Shown here in pieces: positions 11,789-25,592 of a stretch of 64,000 bases of DNA. Position numbers and translations under genes: made by a program. The notes beneath the pieces are model-generated. The model was not told the origin of the DNA. It worked only from the letters and a program-made list of their open reading frames with translations, and did not search any database. Origin of the DNA: Ulva prolifera (lineage: Eukaryota > Chlorophyta > Ulvophyceae > Ulvales > Ulvaceae); NCBI GenBank assembly GCA_023078555.1, contig CM041204.1, positions 3,440,430 through 3,504,429 on the forward strand, read 5' to 3'. How positions within the stretch are numbered: the first letter of the stretch is position 1; every line of letters starts with the position of its first letter.

Positions 11789-14727
11789 GGCGAAGTGTGT
11801 CCAGGAATTGTTCACAGCAATACATGAAATGATCGAAACAGTTCATGATAGCCATGAAAGCATGCTCAAAGTATATGTCTTGAACTCAGAGTTTTGTCTC
11901 AGCAAAGCTTGGTCACGATTGCATTCCTTCGGCGATCGACCTCACCTCGAGCGCTCGACACGGCCATCGACATCCCCCGATGGGACGAGCTGACTTGCGC
12001 ACAGGCAGCCATGCATTGCGTCTTGTCTCGCTTCGGCGTCGCGCTGGGGCACGACATGCATGCGCTCATCACAGCCGTTAACAAGGCTGCTGAAGCACGC
12101 CACGGCGTGGCTGCGGTGCCTCAGGTGCCTAACGCTGCATCAGGTGGCCGCGGTGGTCGGACCTGGCTGTACAGCATACCGAAATGTTGCAACCAACATG
12201 TGCATATGTGAATGTGCAATGATCCAGCAGAACAATGATCACATGCGCTCTTCAGGGCTTCCCGAAGGAGGCAACGTGGAGAAAAAGAAGCAGAGCTGCC
12301 TCCTAGCTAGGTGCATGCGGCATACCCGCACACTGTACATGACGTCATGCATACAGATGCAGTGCATACACGCGTGTGACCACCTCGGAGGTTGCGGCGG
12401 CACTACATGGTGTCGGGCAATAGGTTAGTTACTTTAGAAGCTCATCTTACTTTGGAAGCTCATCGCCAGCATGTACATTCGGCGCTCGTTGCGTCATCTC
12501 CAATGCTGGGGCGGGGCGGCCTACATATGTTGCGCCTCCACATGGCAGGTACCGCGGCGTCGCCCATCGCGCTGCAAGGCGACCGCGGCTCACTGCGATC
12601 ATGATTGCATGCACTTCAGCATGCAGCCAAGACCTCGGGCGCCACAGCTTGGGCATTGCATCGGCTCAGGCGGATGCCACGCCTGCTCGAAGTGTGCCAG
12701 TCCATGGGCCGAATGACTGTGGCTGATCAAGGCGGCCCTGGCCTAAACGCCCCTGGTGGCCACACTCTGGCGCTTTGCTACAACCATCATGGAGGTCCCG
12801 ACGCTATCCAGCACAGAATCGTCCGCGCTCACACGCACTGGGTGGTCTAGGATGCGCGGCTGTAGCAATTCTGTTGACTGCAGCAATTCTATGGATTTCG
12901 GTTGCCGTTGTGGACTTCCAGACGTGGGCAGGTGGTGCACCTCTAGGGTGCACCTCTAGGCACTTCAACGTTGATGGCTGGGGGTGTGGCTACGCATGTC
13001 ATGCCCAGAGTGTTGGCACGTCGAACACCATGCTGCGAAAGAGTGTCCCCTGGCCACGCCGGAGCATCAGTCGCTGCAGGCTGTGTTCTGAAGGCGATGC
13101 AGCCAACGCACTGATAGTCTATCGACGTGCTTTATTCTCAAAAGCATCATACCTGTGGCATGAGTCAGGTGAGTGCTGTCACTGACCCGACGCTGCGTGG
13201 ACACAGGTTTGGCTGTCGCCAGGCTCAGGCAGAGTGCAGATGGCACGCTGGCCTACCAGGTGACATCCTACCGGGCGCGGGCAATACCGCTGATGCGGGC
13301 TTCGCAGGTGAGAGGAGCATGATGGTGTGCTTTGACAAAGTTCCGTTTGCAGCTCATGCGTCACAGGCCTGCGCCGATATTCTGTGATTCACTCCTTGGG
13401 CTTTTGATCTCGCGCGCAGCTGCTAATTGATAGATATGCTCGCCCGAAGCACCTCTTCCCTCCGATGCACCCCCGATGGACTGTTCAATGTCAGGCCTAC
13501 TTTTGTCTGTGTGATACTAATCAGATGCATATGCAGGGGGCAGCAACTGTGCAAACTGTGACGAGCCCCGCGTCGTTGGTGAGCTGAGTGACAAGCGAGG
13601 CCACAGTGCTGCAGCTGCCTACAGAGTCTCATCGTGATCTCATGGAGACTGCGGTCATGGTGGTGACAGGTGCATGCATGCGGTGGCGCCTCTTGTTTTC
13701 AATCCGCTACCGGATCATGCATCTGGCACAATCGGAGTGATCACCCGACAACGGAGCGCACATGTTCACTGCCTTCAGCAACCAACTGTACCATAGCTAT
13801 CATGATCAGCATGTGAGGCTCTTGCAACAACAGTTGCCCACAGTGCTGTGAGTATCAACCACACGTCCACAAACAACTATAGATCCGCCGCTGCAAGCAG
13901 CTGCATGCACTATCTATATGGTGCTGCATACAGAGTGATGCACCACACAGTACCCTTTTCGGAGATCTACATCCGCCCTTCCCCCCCCATCCCCCCAACC
14001 GCCCCCGGCCAGGCGCGGTGACACCGCCCCCGCTGCAGGCATGGCCGCACAGCCACTGTGCATGTGTCCATCTTCATCGCACCGTGCACATTTGCGAGCC
14101 TTCCGACGTGACTCAGATGCCACCACAGTGATCTCATGCAGCCGCCGTGCTGACAGCCTCGCCCATGCACTGTCTCCAGCCGCAGGCCGGGGGGCGACCC
14201 AGGACATAGGGCGGGCCGCAGCGGCAGAAGAGAAGGTGCCCTGGAGCCGGCTGCGGCGGGGGAGGCAGCCTCACCTTGGTGGCGGCATTCTAGATACCCC
14301 CGAGCCTGTCACAATTTGATGGCGGATCGTCCCGCTACCCGTGCCCTGGGCTGCCGGCCTCCTGACCTCGCGGCGGGAACATCGGGGGCCTGCAGGCAAG
14401 GTGCGTACATTGGGAGAGGTGATCAAGTGCATGCCGATGTGTGCTTGTGAGGTGTAGCTGCCAGGCAGCTGCACGATGGTGGCTGCCCGGGCAGGGCACT
14501 GGCACCGATCCGTGGACGGCCGCTCTTGACGGACCATGTGCCAGATGGCGAGCAGGCTGACAGTCAATCAAGGCGGGCGGCTTGCAGCTGAAGTAAACAA
14601 CAACTTCGCAGGAGTGCCATGTTCCGGCCCATGGGGAATGTCCAGGAGGTGACTGATAGCGTCCGATCACAGGCGACAGCGGCATACCTCCTCATCAGGT
14701 CCCTGAAGGCTGCAGTCGGCAAATGAC
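11789..14727. other. Intergenic part of duplication unit C/D
   Basis: No gene was recognised. The parts at about 12000-12180 and 12540-12800 match unit blocks near 2050, 2960-3080 and 3150, so this belongs to the same duplicated series. Small direct repeats occur at 12430-12470 and 12935-12960. The stretch 13960-14300 is C-rich and shows loose similarity to 21050-21250, which also lies downstream of an array gene. Confidence 0.5.
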
Positions 14728-17016
14728 TCAGAAGGGGAAGTCCTGGCCAGTGCACACAGAAACATTTGTCGCCTTGGCAGATATCTGGCTGCATGACACC
14801 TCGGCCTTCCAGCGCTCATAATGATAGAGTCGGGGACACTGCAGATGGAGTTTTAGCGGCAGCGTGTTCCGCGATGACAGCACCGCGGCTAAGCGGAGCG
14901 CCGGGTCAGCACGTTTCTGTCCGAACATGTGCAACAGGCCAAGAAGCTCGAGCTTCGGCCACGGCTTTGCCTTCACAGCCGCGTACAGCGCCGCTGCAAA
15001 CGCAAAATTGTTTGCCTCAGGTTGGATGGTGACTGCGAGGTTGGTGAGGGTGGTCAGTGCCACCAGAGAGCGGGCAAATGCCGGCTGCAGCTCGGCGGGG
15101 ATGCTCATGTCAAGGAGGTGCAGCTTGCGGAGGCGGGGCATGGCGGCGAGTGCGGCCGCGTCCGTGCTGCTGCGCAGGCAGTCCCATTGCCGTACGCGCA
15201 GGGCCGTCAGCGCTCTGAGGTTCCGCAGCAAGGGCGCGATGGAGTGGCCGTGATACGGAGGGCAGTCAATCAGGTGGAGGTCGAGGTGCTGGAGTGGCAG
15301 GCGGGAGATCCGGTGGCTGAACGTTGGCGAAGCCTGCAGCTGTGCCGTGCATGAGTGAGGCAGCCGGCAGTCGAGGCTCAACCGTGTCAAAGACTTCAAT
15401 TTCGCCGTGATGGCCACCTTGAACGCGTGGATGACCGTGTCCATATCTGCTTCGATGCGCATCTCCTGCAGCTGGTGCAGCGCTCCGAGAGCAGTGGCTG
15501 CGTGCTCTTCGATGGCGTCGCGGACATCCTCGGCAATGCTTTCTTCGCCAGGGGCTTCGCTGGGGCAGAACATGTCGAGCCTCTTCAGCGTCTTGAGCTT
15601 CGCGAGGCTGCTGAAGAGGATGTGGACTTGATGTACCGTGGCTGTTGGCGACTCGCCGCGCAGGCAGTTCATGAGATCGAGGTGGGTGAGGGGGGCACTC
15701 AGGTTGTATAAGAACGAGGCGAGTGCAGCGGGCTGAGTCAGCGCCATACTGAGGTGGATGAGGGACGGCAGGCGCAGCGGGGCAGACATCGAGAGGTGGG
15801 CTATCTCCTGCGATACGTCGATCTCGAGGGAGGTGAGGGCTGTGGCAGTGGAGAGAGTGGCCGCAAAGCAAAACCTGGTTGCGGACGCGTCTCGCGGACG
15901 CTTTCGCGGCTTGGAAGATTTGCCCAGACTCAAGCTGATGCTCTTCAGCACGGGCATGGCCGCAAAAGCCGCGCTGAGGTCCGCGGGCGTGTCTGCGTCG
16001 ACGTCGGCGCTCAAGCGGAGAGTGTGCAGGGACGTGAGTGAGGCCAGCGCGGGACACAGCAGCTGAACGTCTGCAGCATCAATGCACTCCAGGTTCAGCA
16101 GCAGGCTGTTCAAGCCGGAGTGATGTTGCAACACTCGAACGAGGTATGGGGCTGCCCGCATCCAGGTGTCTTCTGCCGTGAGTGAATACTCCGATCGCAC
16201 GGCAACATGGTGGAGATCGAGGGAGAGCAACGAGGGCGGGCTTGCCGGCAGCGCTGCAAGAGCAATTGCGATCGACAGGAAACAGTCATCCACAGGAAGT
16301 CGCAGTGCTTTGGCATCTGTGATGAATGCTGCGACGACTGCTGGGTGCAAATCGTCTGGCAGGAAGGCAATCAAGGCATTGAGGTGGCATGTATCTTTGG
16401 CGGCAAGCGCAAGGACGCGATGCCGAAGCTGATGCATCACGTTGGCAAGGCTCGTTACGACTTCTTCGTCGTCATCAACTAGGTCGCATGGCGTTTCAGA
16501 GGCATGTTGGGTGAGGCGTTCAGCTGCAAGGCGGACCCATTGGGCCAGGTGCTTGTCCTCCAGAGCATGTCCGACCTGGAGTACATAGACACTCACGCTC
16601 GGTTGCGATCGGACCCATTCAAGTTCACCTCACACTTTACAACGCACAAGCTTTTTGATAGCGCAGACAGGGATGCTGAATTCACACAGACAAAAACAAG
16701 CACAGGGCAAGCCTGCTATATATCAGCTGGCGGATCCAGAGCCCACCTCAAGAATCTTGCATATTGAAGAGAACTTCATGCTTTTGTACTGGTCTGGGTT
16801 TGTTGTGATAGCGGTCATCCACAATTTGAAATGGGCCAGCGTCACGGCATCTGGCAGCACCACGTCCCCGCCAGCTTCGAGGATGCCCGACAACACCCCA
16901 CTGCGAGAATGTACACAGGAGTGAACAACATCGTGGAAGATCAACTGTCCGGAGTAGTCAGCGTGGAGTGTTGTACGTGTCAGGCACACCGGTCCATGGA
17001 ACGCTGTACGTGCCAT
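14728..17016 (-). CDS. SKP1/BTB-like plus LRR protein, array copy D
   Basis: Exon 1 is 16747-17016 (90 codons, ATG at 17016), the intron 16576-16746 (171 bases, GT-AG, phase 0), and exon 2 14728-16575 with stop TGA at 14728-14730; 705 aa. It keeps the family frame (GPVCLTRTTLHADYSGQL, then VGHALEDKHLAQWVRLAAER) but is the most diverged member of the first subfamily. An acidic stretch VDDDEEVV replaces the usual linker after the SKP1-like part. The basic motif is PRKRPRD instead of MRKRKRD. The protein ends QDFPF. It has no frameshift despite the divergence, which argues that it is under selection. Confidence 0.87.
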
Positions 17017-19574
17017 GGCGAGACGTCTTCCGGGATGGTCAACAGTCGCTCGAGACAGATTGAGTCTCGTGAATACAATGAGTCAATTGAAGCATCTCCT
17101 GGAACACTTCGTACACTACGGCGACACGTTGTCGTCTGTGCATGCACGCCTGTCGAGGTGAAGAGAGAGGCTACATGCAGGGACACACACTCCTGTAGCC
17201 ATCGTCGTTTCCGCCTTCGACCAGCTGCAGTGTACATTGTACCTCCGTTTGCAAAACCTCAAGCGCCCCACCCGCAGGTCAAACTCGGCATATTGATGCT
17301 GACCTTGACTCAAAGTACTGAACGTCGCCCAAGCAACTTTAACCGAGCTCCTTGCTGATCCCAGGAGATCAAATCTGTGTGCATAAATGCCGCGAACGCA
17401 AACATAAATTCAATTGTCAGCAACAAATCCATAACCTCGAATGGGGACGTTGTCGCAAGCTGCAGAACTGGATGATGAGGCAGGGACCGATGTACGTGGG
17501 CGCAGTCCGTCTCATGATCACCCGGACGAACGTTTAGCGTGTGCTGGACCCTTGCGCTACCGAGAGGAACATTATTCCAAATGTGACGACATAGGAACCG
17601 CCGCAGCAATTTACCACAAGTGGCTTCAACTCAAGCTCTCAGCACGAAGGTGAGCGTGGGCACCTATCCGGTCAGGCCATGGCCAATGCCAAAACAGTAT
17701 GGACCACGATGACGTGCTGTTTGACCTGCTCACTCAGCCACGTACTTCACGATCCACATCAGTTCTCATGTTCCAAGTCAAAGTTCATAATCTAATGTGC
17801 CCTACTTGTTGGTTGGCGGCACTGCCACTGGCTCCTCAAGGCCAGGTTGCCATGGAACACAGTGTTCCGCACACTACATGGTCGCAAACACAAGTCAAGC
17901 AATCGACCGATCACCGTTTGACCGCAGTAACGACTTAAACTGCTTGAGGCACAGCTGCTTCACATGCACTGCAGAGTCATGTTCTCTCTGAGCTGCGTCA
18001 AGCCCGGCACTGTACACCTGGTCACTAGAGATGCTCTCAACACATGAGATGGCGGTGAGCATGGCCCCCAGAAGCTGTTGATTCGACAGCCCGGGACTCG
18101 ATCGCATCTCACTACTACTTCAGTCCATCGGCCAACATGCCAACCAGCCCTGCTGATTCGAATCCGGCATTCCCAGAGTCTCCCTCAGGCCGCCGGCCCT
18201 CATGGTGGTGAACCTGCATCTGTACTTCCGCATGTATCATCTCCACTGATCTTTGCAGAACGCGCTCGTTGATCGCCGCACCTGCTGCTCCCCCATGGCC
18301 CCAGGCCGCTGCTGCTGCACGAGTACACACCGGCATGCACTCGTGCTGCCCCGCCCTTGTCTACAATCAAGAGACATACTCATCACAGGTGCTCTGCCTT
18401 TGTATGGATCAGGCCCCAATGCGGGCGCCGAGCATGCTTGTGCTTGCCTGCCGTGAACGGTCCGCACGGTGCGCAAAGTTTGGGCCTGCACACAAGGCCG
18501 CAGATTCTTCGACCTCTGCATTCGTATGAATGCGCACGTGCCATGTGCCGCTGCTTGACGGCATGAGATCTCGTGACCGAACCTGGCAGCATCCTGACAC
18601 GCGGGGTTCTGCATGCGATTTGCGAAAGAGCATGCACACGTAGCATGCAAGCCGACAATAATGACAGGACACCTGAAGCAAAAATCGCCTGTTCTCCGAA
18701 TGCCGTGCGGAGGTACCACACGCATGCATGTCGGAAGCGTCTGGGGTTGCAGATTGAAGTGACAGTGGCACACGTCCGCTTCCAGCCCCCTAGACCGAGC
18801 AGACACCTGTGGGCTGGCCAGCATCATGATCTCCACGATGTGGTTTGAGGTGTGGCCACCAGGGGAATTTCAGTCGGCGCTGCCGTCATTACTCAAGATC
18901 CATCAGCCCGGCCAAGCAGTCTTGAAAGGGCATCTGCCTGCTGTTTGAGAGGGTCAAATACGCCCTGTGGCGCTCGAAGCCTTGGTTACATGCATGTGGC
19001 AAACGCTGCAATCGATCACAAGGGCGGAGTGAGCACATGTCTCCACCGCTGGACACCTCTGCCCATGCACCACGTGCTACTTGCTTCTTTCGCAGTGCTG
19101 CCCGCCTCGCCACCTACAAGGATAAAGCTTTATCCTTGAAACACCACGCACGGCACAATAGAGACCATGATCTACATCCCGCAGCTGAAACCTCGGGACT
19201 CCCGACTCGTGAGTGCCTGCCCGGCCAACGCAAGAGTGCATTGAGTCCATGGATGTGTGAGAGTCTGCCGCGTCTGGATATGAATGGGAGTGCCTCACCT
19301 CTCCTACGCCGCGGACTGCCTGCTCAGATTGAGGAGTCTTAACTGGCAGATGTGCTCATGATTCGGCCCTGGTTACGGCTCAGGGGCGCTATGTGGTGTA
19401 CATCACAATGGAACTGCAGCTCCCGACACCGCGGCCACCCGGCGCAACTTTCAAATTTACCGAATTGCACGGGTGTCTCGAGATTCGTGGCCCACAAGGA
19501 GACAGTGCATGGCCCACAAGGAGACAGTGCATGTGCCACATGCACTGGCCAGTGGCGGAGTTGTGCGGAGCACA
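17017..19574. other. Intergenic region upstream of copy D
   Basis: No gene was recognised. Parts match other unit spacers: 17800-17900 resembles 8120-8200 and 3430-3530, and 18160-18260 resembles 8560-8660. A 22-base direct repeat (GGCCCACAAGGAGACAGTGC core) occurs twice at about 19489-19532, just before the inverted gene fragment E. Confidence 0.45.
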
Positions 19575-20215
19575 CTAGTGCAGTACTGCACGGCTCCCCC
19601 AGTGATCGCAGTGATCGCAGCGCCACCTGCAGCACCTCCATCTTGCTGCATGCATGTTCACGATCAGCCGGTCGTTGCACGGGCCGGTGCTCCCGATGGC
19701 CCAGGGGCGGGCGATGGCCCTGACGAGCTTAGCCCTCGAATGCCGTCTGTCCGGCTCAACGGCGGTGCAGCGGGAGGTGTGGCGGTGGTGCACGCAGCGC
19801 CTGTGCTGCCTGTGCCTCCACCTGTGCCTCGATCTGCGCCTGACCGGCGCACACCCACACAGTGCGCGCCACTCCCTCGCACCCCTGCTGGAGGATCTCA
19901 CCGCGCTGACAGCCCTGCGTGTGTGCGGATGGGACTGCCTGCGCAGCACCGCGGACGCGGCCGCCCTCGTCGCCATGCCCCGCCTCCGCAAGCGGCACCT
20001 CGTAAATCTGAGCGTCCCCGATGAGCGTCCCTGCTTGCGCCGTGCGCACACGCGCTGGCCGCTCTGTCCGCACTCACCAACCTCACAGCCGCCGTTACAC
20101 CGGTACCTAGACCCCAGAACTCCGCGCTTGCAGCGGAGTTGGCCGCGGCTGCTGCGCCGGCACAGCTGTGGGCAGGTCTCCGGCAGATCGGCGTGGTGAA
20201 TGCCGGACACGACGG
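19575..20215 (+). pseudogene. Inverted 3' fragment of an array LRR gene (relic E)
   Basis: This plus-strand stretch aligns with the last third of copies C and F: RHLQHLHLAACM, then LTALRVCGWDCLRSTADAA, then ALAALSALTNLTA, then LWAGLRQIGVVN. The frame changes at about 19620 and again at about 20030-20060. No exon 1, no SKP1-like part and no C-terminal EFPF motif remain. Orientation is opposite to the whole array. It fills the unusually wide gap between copies D and F. Confidence 0.82.
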
Positions 20216-21753
20216 CCGTGACCCAGTACTGGGTCACTAGTGTGTGGGCTTGTCATATCGCTGATGCAGTGGACGTAGATGACGATCGCCATCCACAACA
20301 CGCGCTGCAACGCTGAGTCATTGAGACCCTGGGGCGGGCCGCCAGGAAAAAAACGATGGCGGGGCGGTGGCCATCACGCGGTCTGAAGCTGCGGGATGTA
20401 GATGCATCATGTGGGCTTGCGTGCAAGTTGGTCTTGTTCTTGTGGTGCGCACAACTTGCGGTGCTACTTGCCGTTCCGAACTTGAAGCTGTCCTTGCTTC
20501 GCACCTGAACCTGGGGGATGTACATCACGGACAAGGCAGTTGTGTGGTGTGACACTCCGCATAAAGCACTATGTGTAGTAAGGGCTATCTCTCACCGCAC
20601 CGATACTATCCGATTTTGATTTATGTACATAACAAGACAGCATGCGGCAGCTGCCTGCGGGGTACCGGTCTCATTGATTACCACCGGCTGCGGTGGTGAC
20701 ACCCAATGTCAGACAGTGGCACTACCTGCCTCTCACGCATGCACCCATCCAAGGGTTCATGCATGTAGCACATACGGCACTTGCTGTGTGTGATCGACTG
20801 GGGTCGTGAAGGGGCTGATCAAGGTGGGGCGCAGCGGGTGTTTGCAGCGCCTCGAGCAGACACATGTACCCTTTCCTACTGGCTTGTTAGCCTCGTGCAG
20901 CATACTGACATATCATCAAGACATCAAGCACACGCACGTGGACGGTTTAAGCATGGTACTGGTGCTGCAGGCGGCTGTCTAGCCCCGATCTGATCTGATC
21001 ACCACCACCGTGGTGCTGTGTCCCGAGTGCTGCTCCATACACAGTCCATTTCTGTGCTCTACATCCCCCGCCCCCCCCCTCTACCTTGCCCAGCCGGGTG
21101 TGGTGAAACACCGCCTTTGTAGGCTTGGCCTGCTTTTGAAGGGGATTTGTAGTCACTGTCCCGGCCACAAGTGCGGTCTGGGGCATGACACAGGTGTGGC
21201 CGCAGTTTGTTGCCTCCCCTGCTCGCGCAGCAAAGATGATGCCTCACCCACACTGCGATGTTTGCACAGCAGTGCCGTGAGGTGTGCGGCAGAGGCTTCC
21301 AGGCGCCGGGAGCTGTGCCGCCGGTGGCCGGCAGCAGCAAGCAGCGGACGAAAAGGTCCCCAGGCGAGGCCACAGTGGTGACGAGGCCCTGCAAGCAGAA
21401 CAACACACAGTGTAAGGCAAAGTGTATGGCCACCAGGCATATATGTTCACCGCAGGGTTCACCGTAGGGCACGTGCGGGCTGCGTTTTAACATGCACCGA
21501 AAAAAAACACAAAATCAGCTGCATCCTGCTTTGACAAGAACACGTTGAAGTGGCATGCGCACTGGGCATGTGAGCCGGCAGTGACAACAAACAACATGAA
21601 GCCAAAGCCACCACTGCCCCATCTCAGTCTGCCGTGCACGAGGCGGGGACATGCATATTCATGCATGCATGCCAGAAGTAGCCCTAGGCATAGGTTGGGC
21701 ACAGCAATTGCGCACCTGCGCTCCAAGTCTCTCCAGCAGCTGATCATCAGCAC
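20216..21753. other. Intergenic region between relic E and copy F
   Basis: No gene was recognised. The part at 21290-21450 resembles 25925-26110, which also lies 3' of an array gene, so it may be a 3' flank carried by the duplication units. The rest is unassigned. Confidence 0.4.
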
Positions 21754-24086
21754 TCAGAAGGGAAAGTCCTGTGTAAAGCAGACCGAGACCGACGCCCTTT
21801 TTGCAGCCGCCTTCACATACTCCACATCAGTGCAGTGACGTGCATACAAGGCGGCAAGATCGTCGGTGCCTGACAGCTCTTGGAGATTCGAAGCAAGATA
21901 CAGTTTCAGACCTGGTCGCGCCGACGGACGAAGGATGCGAGCGAATTCGACAACTGCGTCAGAAACCCCGCGCTGGTTTACAAGTTTGAGGCCGAGGTGC
22001 TGCAACGACGGCCACGGCCGCGCCGGCCCGGCTGCAGCCAGCACCTTGGCGAGAGCAGCGGTTGGGGCTTGGCCCCTGACGGTGATTGCGAGGCTAGTGA
22101 GGTGTGACAGCGCCTCCAGCGCCCCCCCACACCGCGGGAGCAGCTCGGCCGGGACACTCATGTCGAGGAGGTGCAGCTTCCGCAGGCGGGGCATGGCGGC
22201 GAGCGCGGCCGTGTCCGCGCTGCTGTGCAGGCAGTCCCATCCACGCACGCGCAGCGCCGTCAGCGCCGTGAGCTGCGTCAGCAGGGGCGCGATGGAATGG
22301 CCGTCGTACGGGTCGGCTCCCGTCAGGTGCAGATCGAGGTGCTGGAGGCTCAAGCGGCACAGATGCTGCATGCCGACCTGCCACCCCTCACGCTGCTCTG
22401 ACAGTGAGCCCTGCATATGGCATTCAATGGCCAAGCTTGTCAGGGCAGTCGGCCCAGAGGCCGCCCCCAGAAGCTGCCCCTGCAGCCCCTGGCTGACTGT
22501 GGTCATGCATGCAGCGAGCCGGAGTTGCCGCAGGTGGGGCAGCACTGCGGTCAAAGGGGGCAGATGCAGCTGCAGATTGGCCTGGGCGGTGCCGCCACGT
22601 TCTCTGCCATCTTCCGGGAAACGGAGCTCCAGGCTTTGCAGCGCGGTGAAATGTGACAGGCGGCTGAGCTCGAGCTGGACATGCTCTGCAGCGTCCACCG
22701 GGACGTGACCATACTCCGTGCTTTGCATCAGCTCCAGCCGGGTGAGAGGGGCGCTCAGGTGGCTGAGGAGGGGGCCGAGTGCGGCAGGTGCCGTCAGTTC
22801 GATGCTGAGCTGGACGAGGACTGGCAAGCACAGAGGGGCAAACGCTGAGAGTCCGGTGTGGCGTGTCTCATCTGTCCCACTCACGCTGAGGGAGGTGAGG
22901 GCTGTGGCGTTGGAGAGCATTGCTGCGAGGCAGCACACAGGGGCGACCACATCCCGCTTCCGCTTCCGCATGTGTTGGCCACAGGCCAGCACCAGCGCGA
23001 GGTCCGTCAGCTCTGGCAGCGCTGCTAGAGCTTTGCTGAGCACTGCAGGCGTTTCCGCGTCGATGTCGGCTTGCAGGTGGAGGGAGCGCAGAGATGTGAG
23101 GCCAGCGATGGCTGGCGAGAGCAGTTGCACGGCTGCAGGGCCGATACACTGGAAACCCAGATGCAGGCTGGTCAGGTGCGAGTGGTGCTGCAGTGCCCGT
23201 ACAAAATGTGGCTCCATCTCCCGCCAGGCCGATGCTGTCATGGCTGTTTGCTCGCGATAGCGACGGCCAGTGACGCCAATCTCATGGAGCTTCAGCGAGA
23301 GAAGCAGTGGAGGGCTTGTCGGGAGGGATGCGAGAGACCTGACCAGCCGCATGGAGTGACGGGCCAGAGACAGATGGAGCGCTTTGTCATCCGTGGTGAG
23401 TGCTTCAGCGACTGTTTGGTGCAGGTGGATCGGCAAGAAGGGGAACAGGTTGCGGTGATCAACTGCGTCACCAGCGGCGAGCGCAAGCACGCGGCGTTGA
23501 AGGTGAGCAGGCATGCCTAACAAGCTATCAGAAACGGCCTGAGGTGTTTCGCCTCCATGCCTGCCAATCCGCAGCCATGCAGCCTCTCGGGCAAGGCGCC
23601 GTGCTGCACTCTTTATCCACTGGGCCAGACCAGCGTCGTCCAGAGCATCTGCAACCTGAAGCATGTACTCTGTTATGCGGAAGCCTATCCGATATTGACA
23701 GCATCTGTAGGCATGGCTGCAATACTGGATAGCTGGGGCTTCGGGCATGTATAAGCTAGCAAAGTGCAGGCCGGCATGTGGCAAGGCCTACAGAGTGTCG
23801 CGCCTACCTCAATGACCGTGCATAACGACGAGAACAGCATCTGCCCCACTTCTGACTCCTCTGCTGTGGACGCAGTCAGCCACGTCTTGAATTGAGCCAG
23901 CGTCACGGCTTCCGGCAACAAGGCATCCCCGCCCGCTTCAATGACTGTCGACAAAACCCCGCTCCTAGCGCATGCGCTAGAGTGGACTACATCGAGAAAC
24001 ATCAGCTGTCCTGAATAATCAGCATGGAGTGCTGTGCGTGTGAGGCATACAGGTCCGGATCCGTCGCACAGCGCTGCAGCTGCCAT
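21754..24086 (-). CDS. SKP1/BTB-like plus LRR protein, array copy F
   Basis: Exon 1 is 23808-24086 (93 codons; MAAAALCDGSGPVCL has two extra residues relative to A and B), the intron 23656-23807 (152 bases, GT-AG, phase 0), and exon 2 21754-23655 with stop TGA at 21754-21756; 726 aa. The junction reads CTVIE/VADALDDAGLAQWIK. FLPIHLHQTVAEALTTDDKA gives the F-box-like spacing. The basic motif HMRKRKRD is present and the end is QDFPF. It is the last member of the first subfamily before the switch to the G/H/I type, and the intact gene closest to relic E. Confidence 0.87.
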
Positions 24087-24491
24087 GGAGAAATGCCTTG
24101 AGAAATAGTCTACAGATGGCTCATAGTTGTACACTGAGTTCATGGGATCTGTAAACAACAACGTTCCACCAAATCGTGAACGATCACATAGCATAAGCTG
24201 CAATCAAACCTTGGTGAACACTGCGATGTATCGCGATGCACCTCACAGACGAGGCCCCGCCGATATAGTGAGAGAATCTTGAAGGACGCGCCGCGCTGTG
24301 GTGGTTCAGCATGCATGTGGCCATCACAGCCGTTGACAAGGGCGCCCAAGCAGGCCATTGAGTGTCACGCGTGCAGCGGTGGCTCATGCTACGTGCAGCG
24401 GTGGCTCACGCTACGTGCAGCGAAAGCCGCGACATCTCTTCTCGCAGCGCAGGGTCATCTGGGCTCACCCGGATCCGCCCACAATCATATA

Positions 24492-24640
24492 CATTGCGTC
24501 ACAAGGAAAAAGCCAGCCAGGCAGGTAGCACCGCAGGCCACCAACAGGGCCACCTCACACCCACGCAACCAGCAACTCGCAATACAGACCAACACACCCA
24601 TGCAACCTCGTCGACGATGATCAGCGCCCGCCCTGGGTGC
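24492..24640. repeat. CA-rich dispersed repeat, truncated copy R3
   Basis: It starts with ACAAGGAAAAAGCCAGCC, followed by GGCAGGTAGCACCGCA as in R2 at about 61945. It is cut after about 150 bases. The minus-strand frame encodes LLVACGATCLAGFFLVT, close to the R2 peptide PLVLACGATCLACFVLVT. Confidence 0.5.
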
Positions 24641-25559
24641 AGCCATATGCATTGGGTGCCCCATGCGCGCGGCCCAGACGAGCCACGGGTGCCATAGTGT
24701 GGGCATGACCGGCCCAGCACACGGATGCCTTGCCTAATTAGGCAGCTTGGATCATCATACGTTAGATGAGCTGCTCGACTCGACTAAAGGGTTGTGACTG
24801 ATCATGGCAGCGCTGGCCTGAATGCCAATGCATGGTGGCCACATTGCAGCGCGCATCATGGAGAGCATGATCACGAGGCCATCAGGCACAACTCTGTCGC
24901 CGCTGATGGGCCGAGCATGGCGTCGCAGCTGTACATGCATGCTACATGGGCTGCAGCAGCCACGGTGGGATCGATAGACGGTTAAGCACTGTGTGAGGAC
25001 ATGGACCAGGGGTGTGCCCCTGGCACCTTCTGCATGTGTCTGCGTATGACTGCACATTGCTGGAAAGCATCCTTGGTGAAGCCAGAGCATGCATCGTCTA
25101 CGTACCGGTGATATGTTCCCATGCAGCGCCGATGTGCTCGTCTTCCGGTCCGCCGGCTGCGAAATAAACCGCCACAGCAGGCTGCACACGGACGGTTATG
25201 GGACTCTCTGGCCAGGGCCCAGTCAATGCAGCTGAACGCACGGGCCAATGTGTGTGTTGCTAGGGCACGGTCTTCAGAAAGTCACACATAATTCTGGTTC
25301 ATGCATCCTTCGACACGCTGCGCATCCGGCATGTGATCACAATCGCCTGTGCCTGTGAACGGTCAAACGATACGGCGAAGCATTGCACAGTACCTCTACC
25401 ATAGACATGTGCTAGCTGCTATCAGCATGCAATGCTGTGGCTTCAGCTTCACCACGGGATGTTCCACTCAAGCTCATGTCCATGACTCAGACGACTACGT
25501 TACCGATGTTTGATAAGAGGCAGCTGTCTGCTCCTGGTGCGGCATATAAAAACCTGCCA

Positions 25560-25592
25560 CCCCCCCCCCCCCCCCCCCCCCCCCCCTCCCCC
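25560..25592. repeat. Poly-C tract (C27 T C5)
   Basis: A 27-base C homopolymer, one T and five more C. A similar C28 tract occurs at 44947-44974. Length in an assembly is unreliable for such tracts. Confidence 0.95.
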
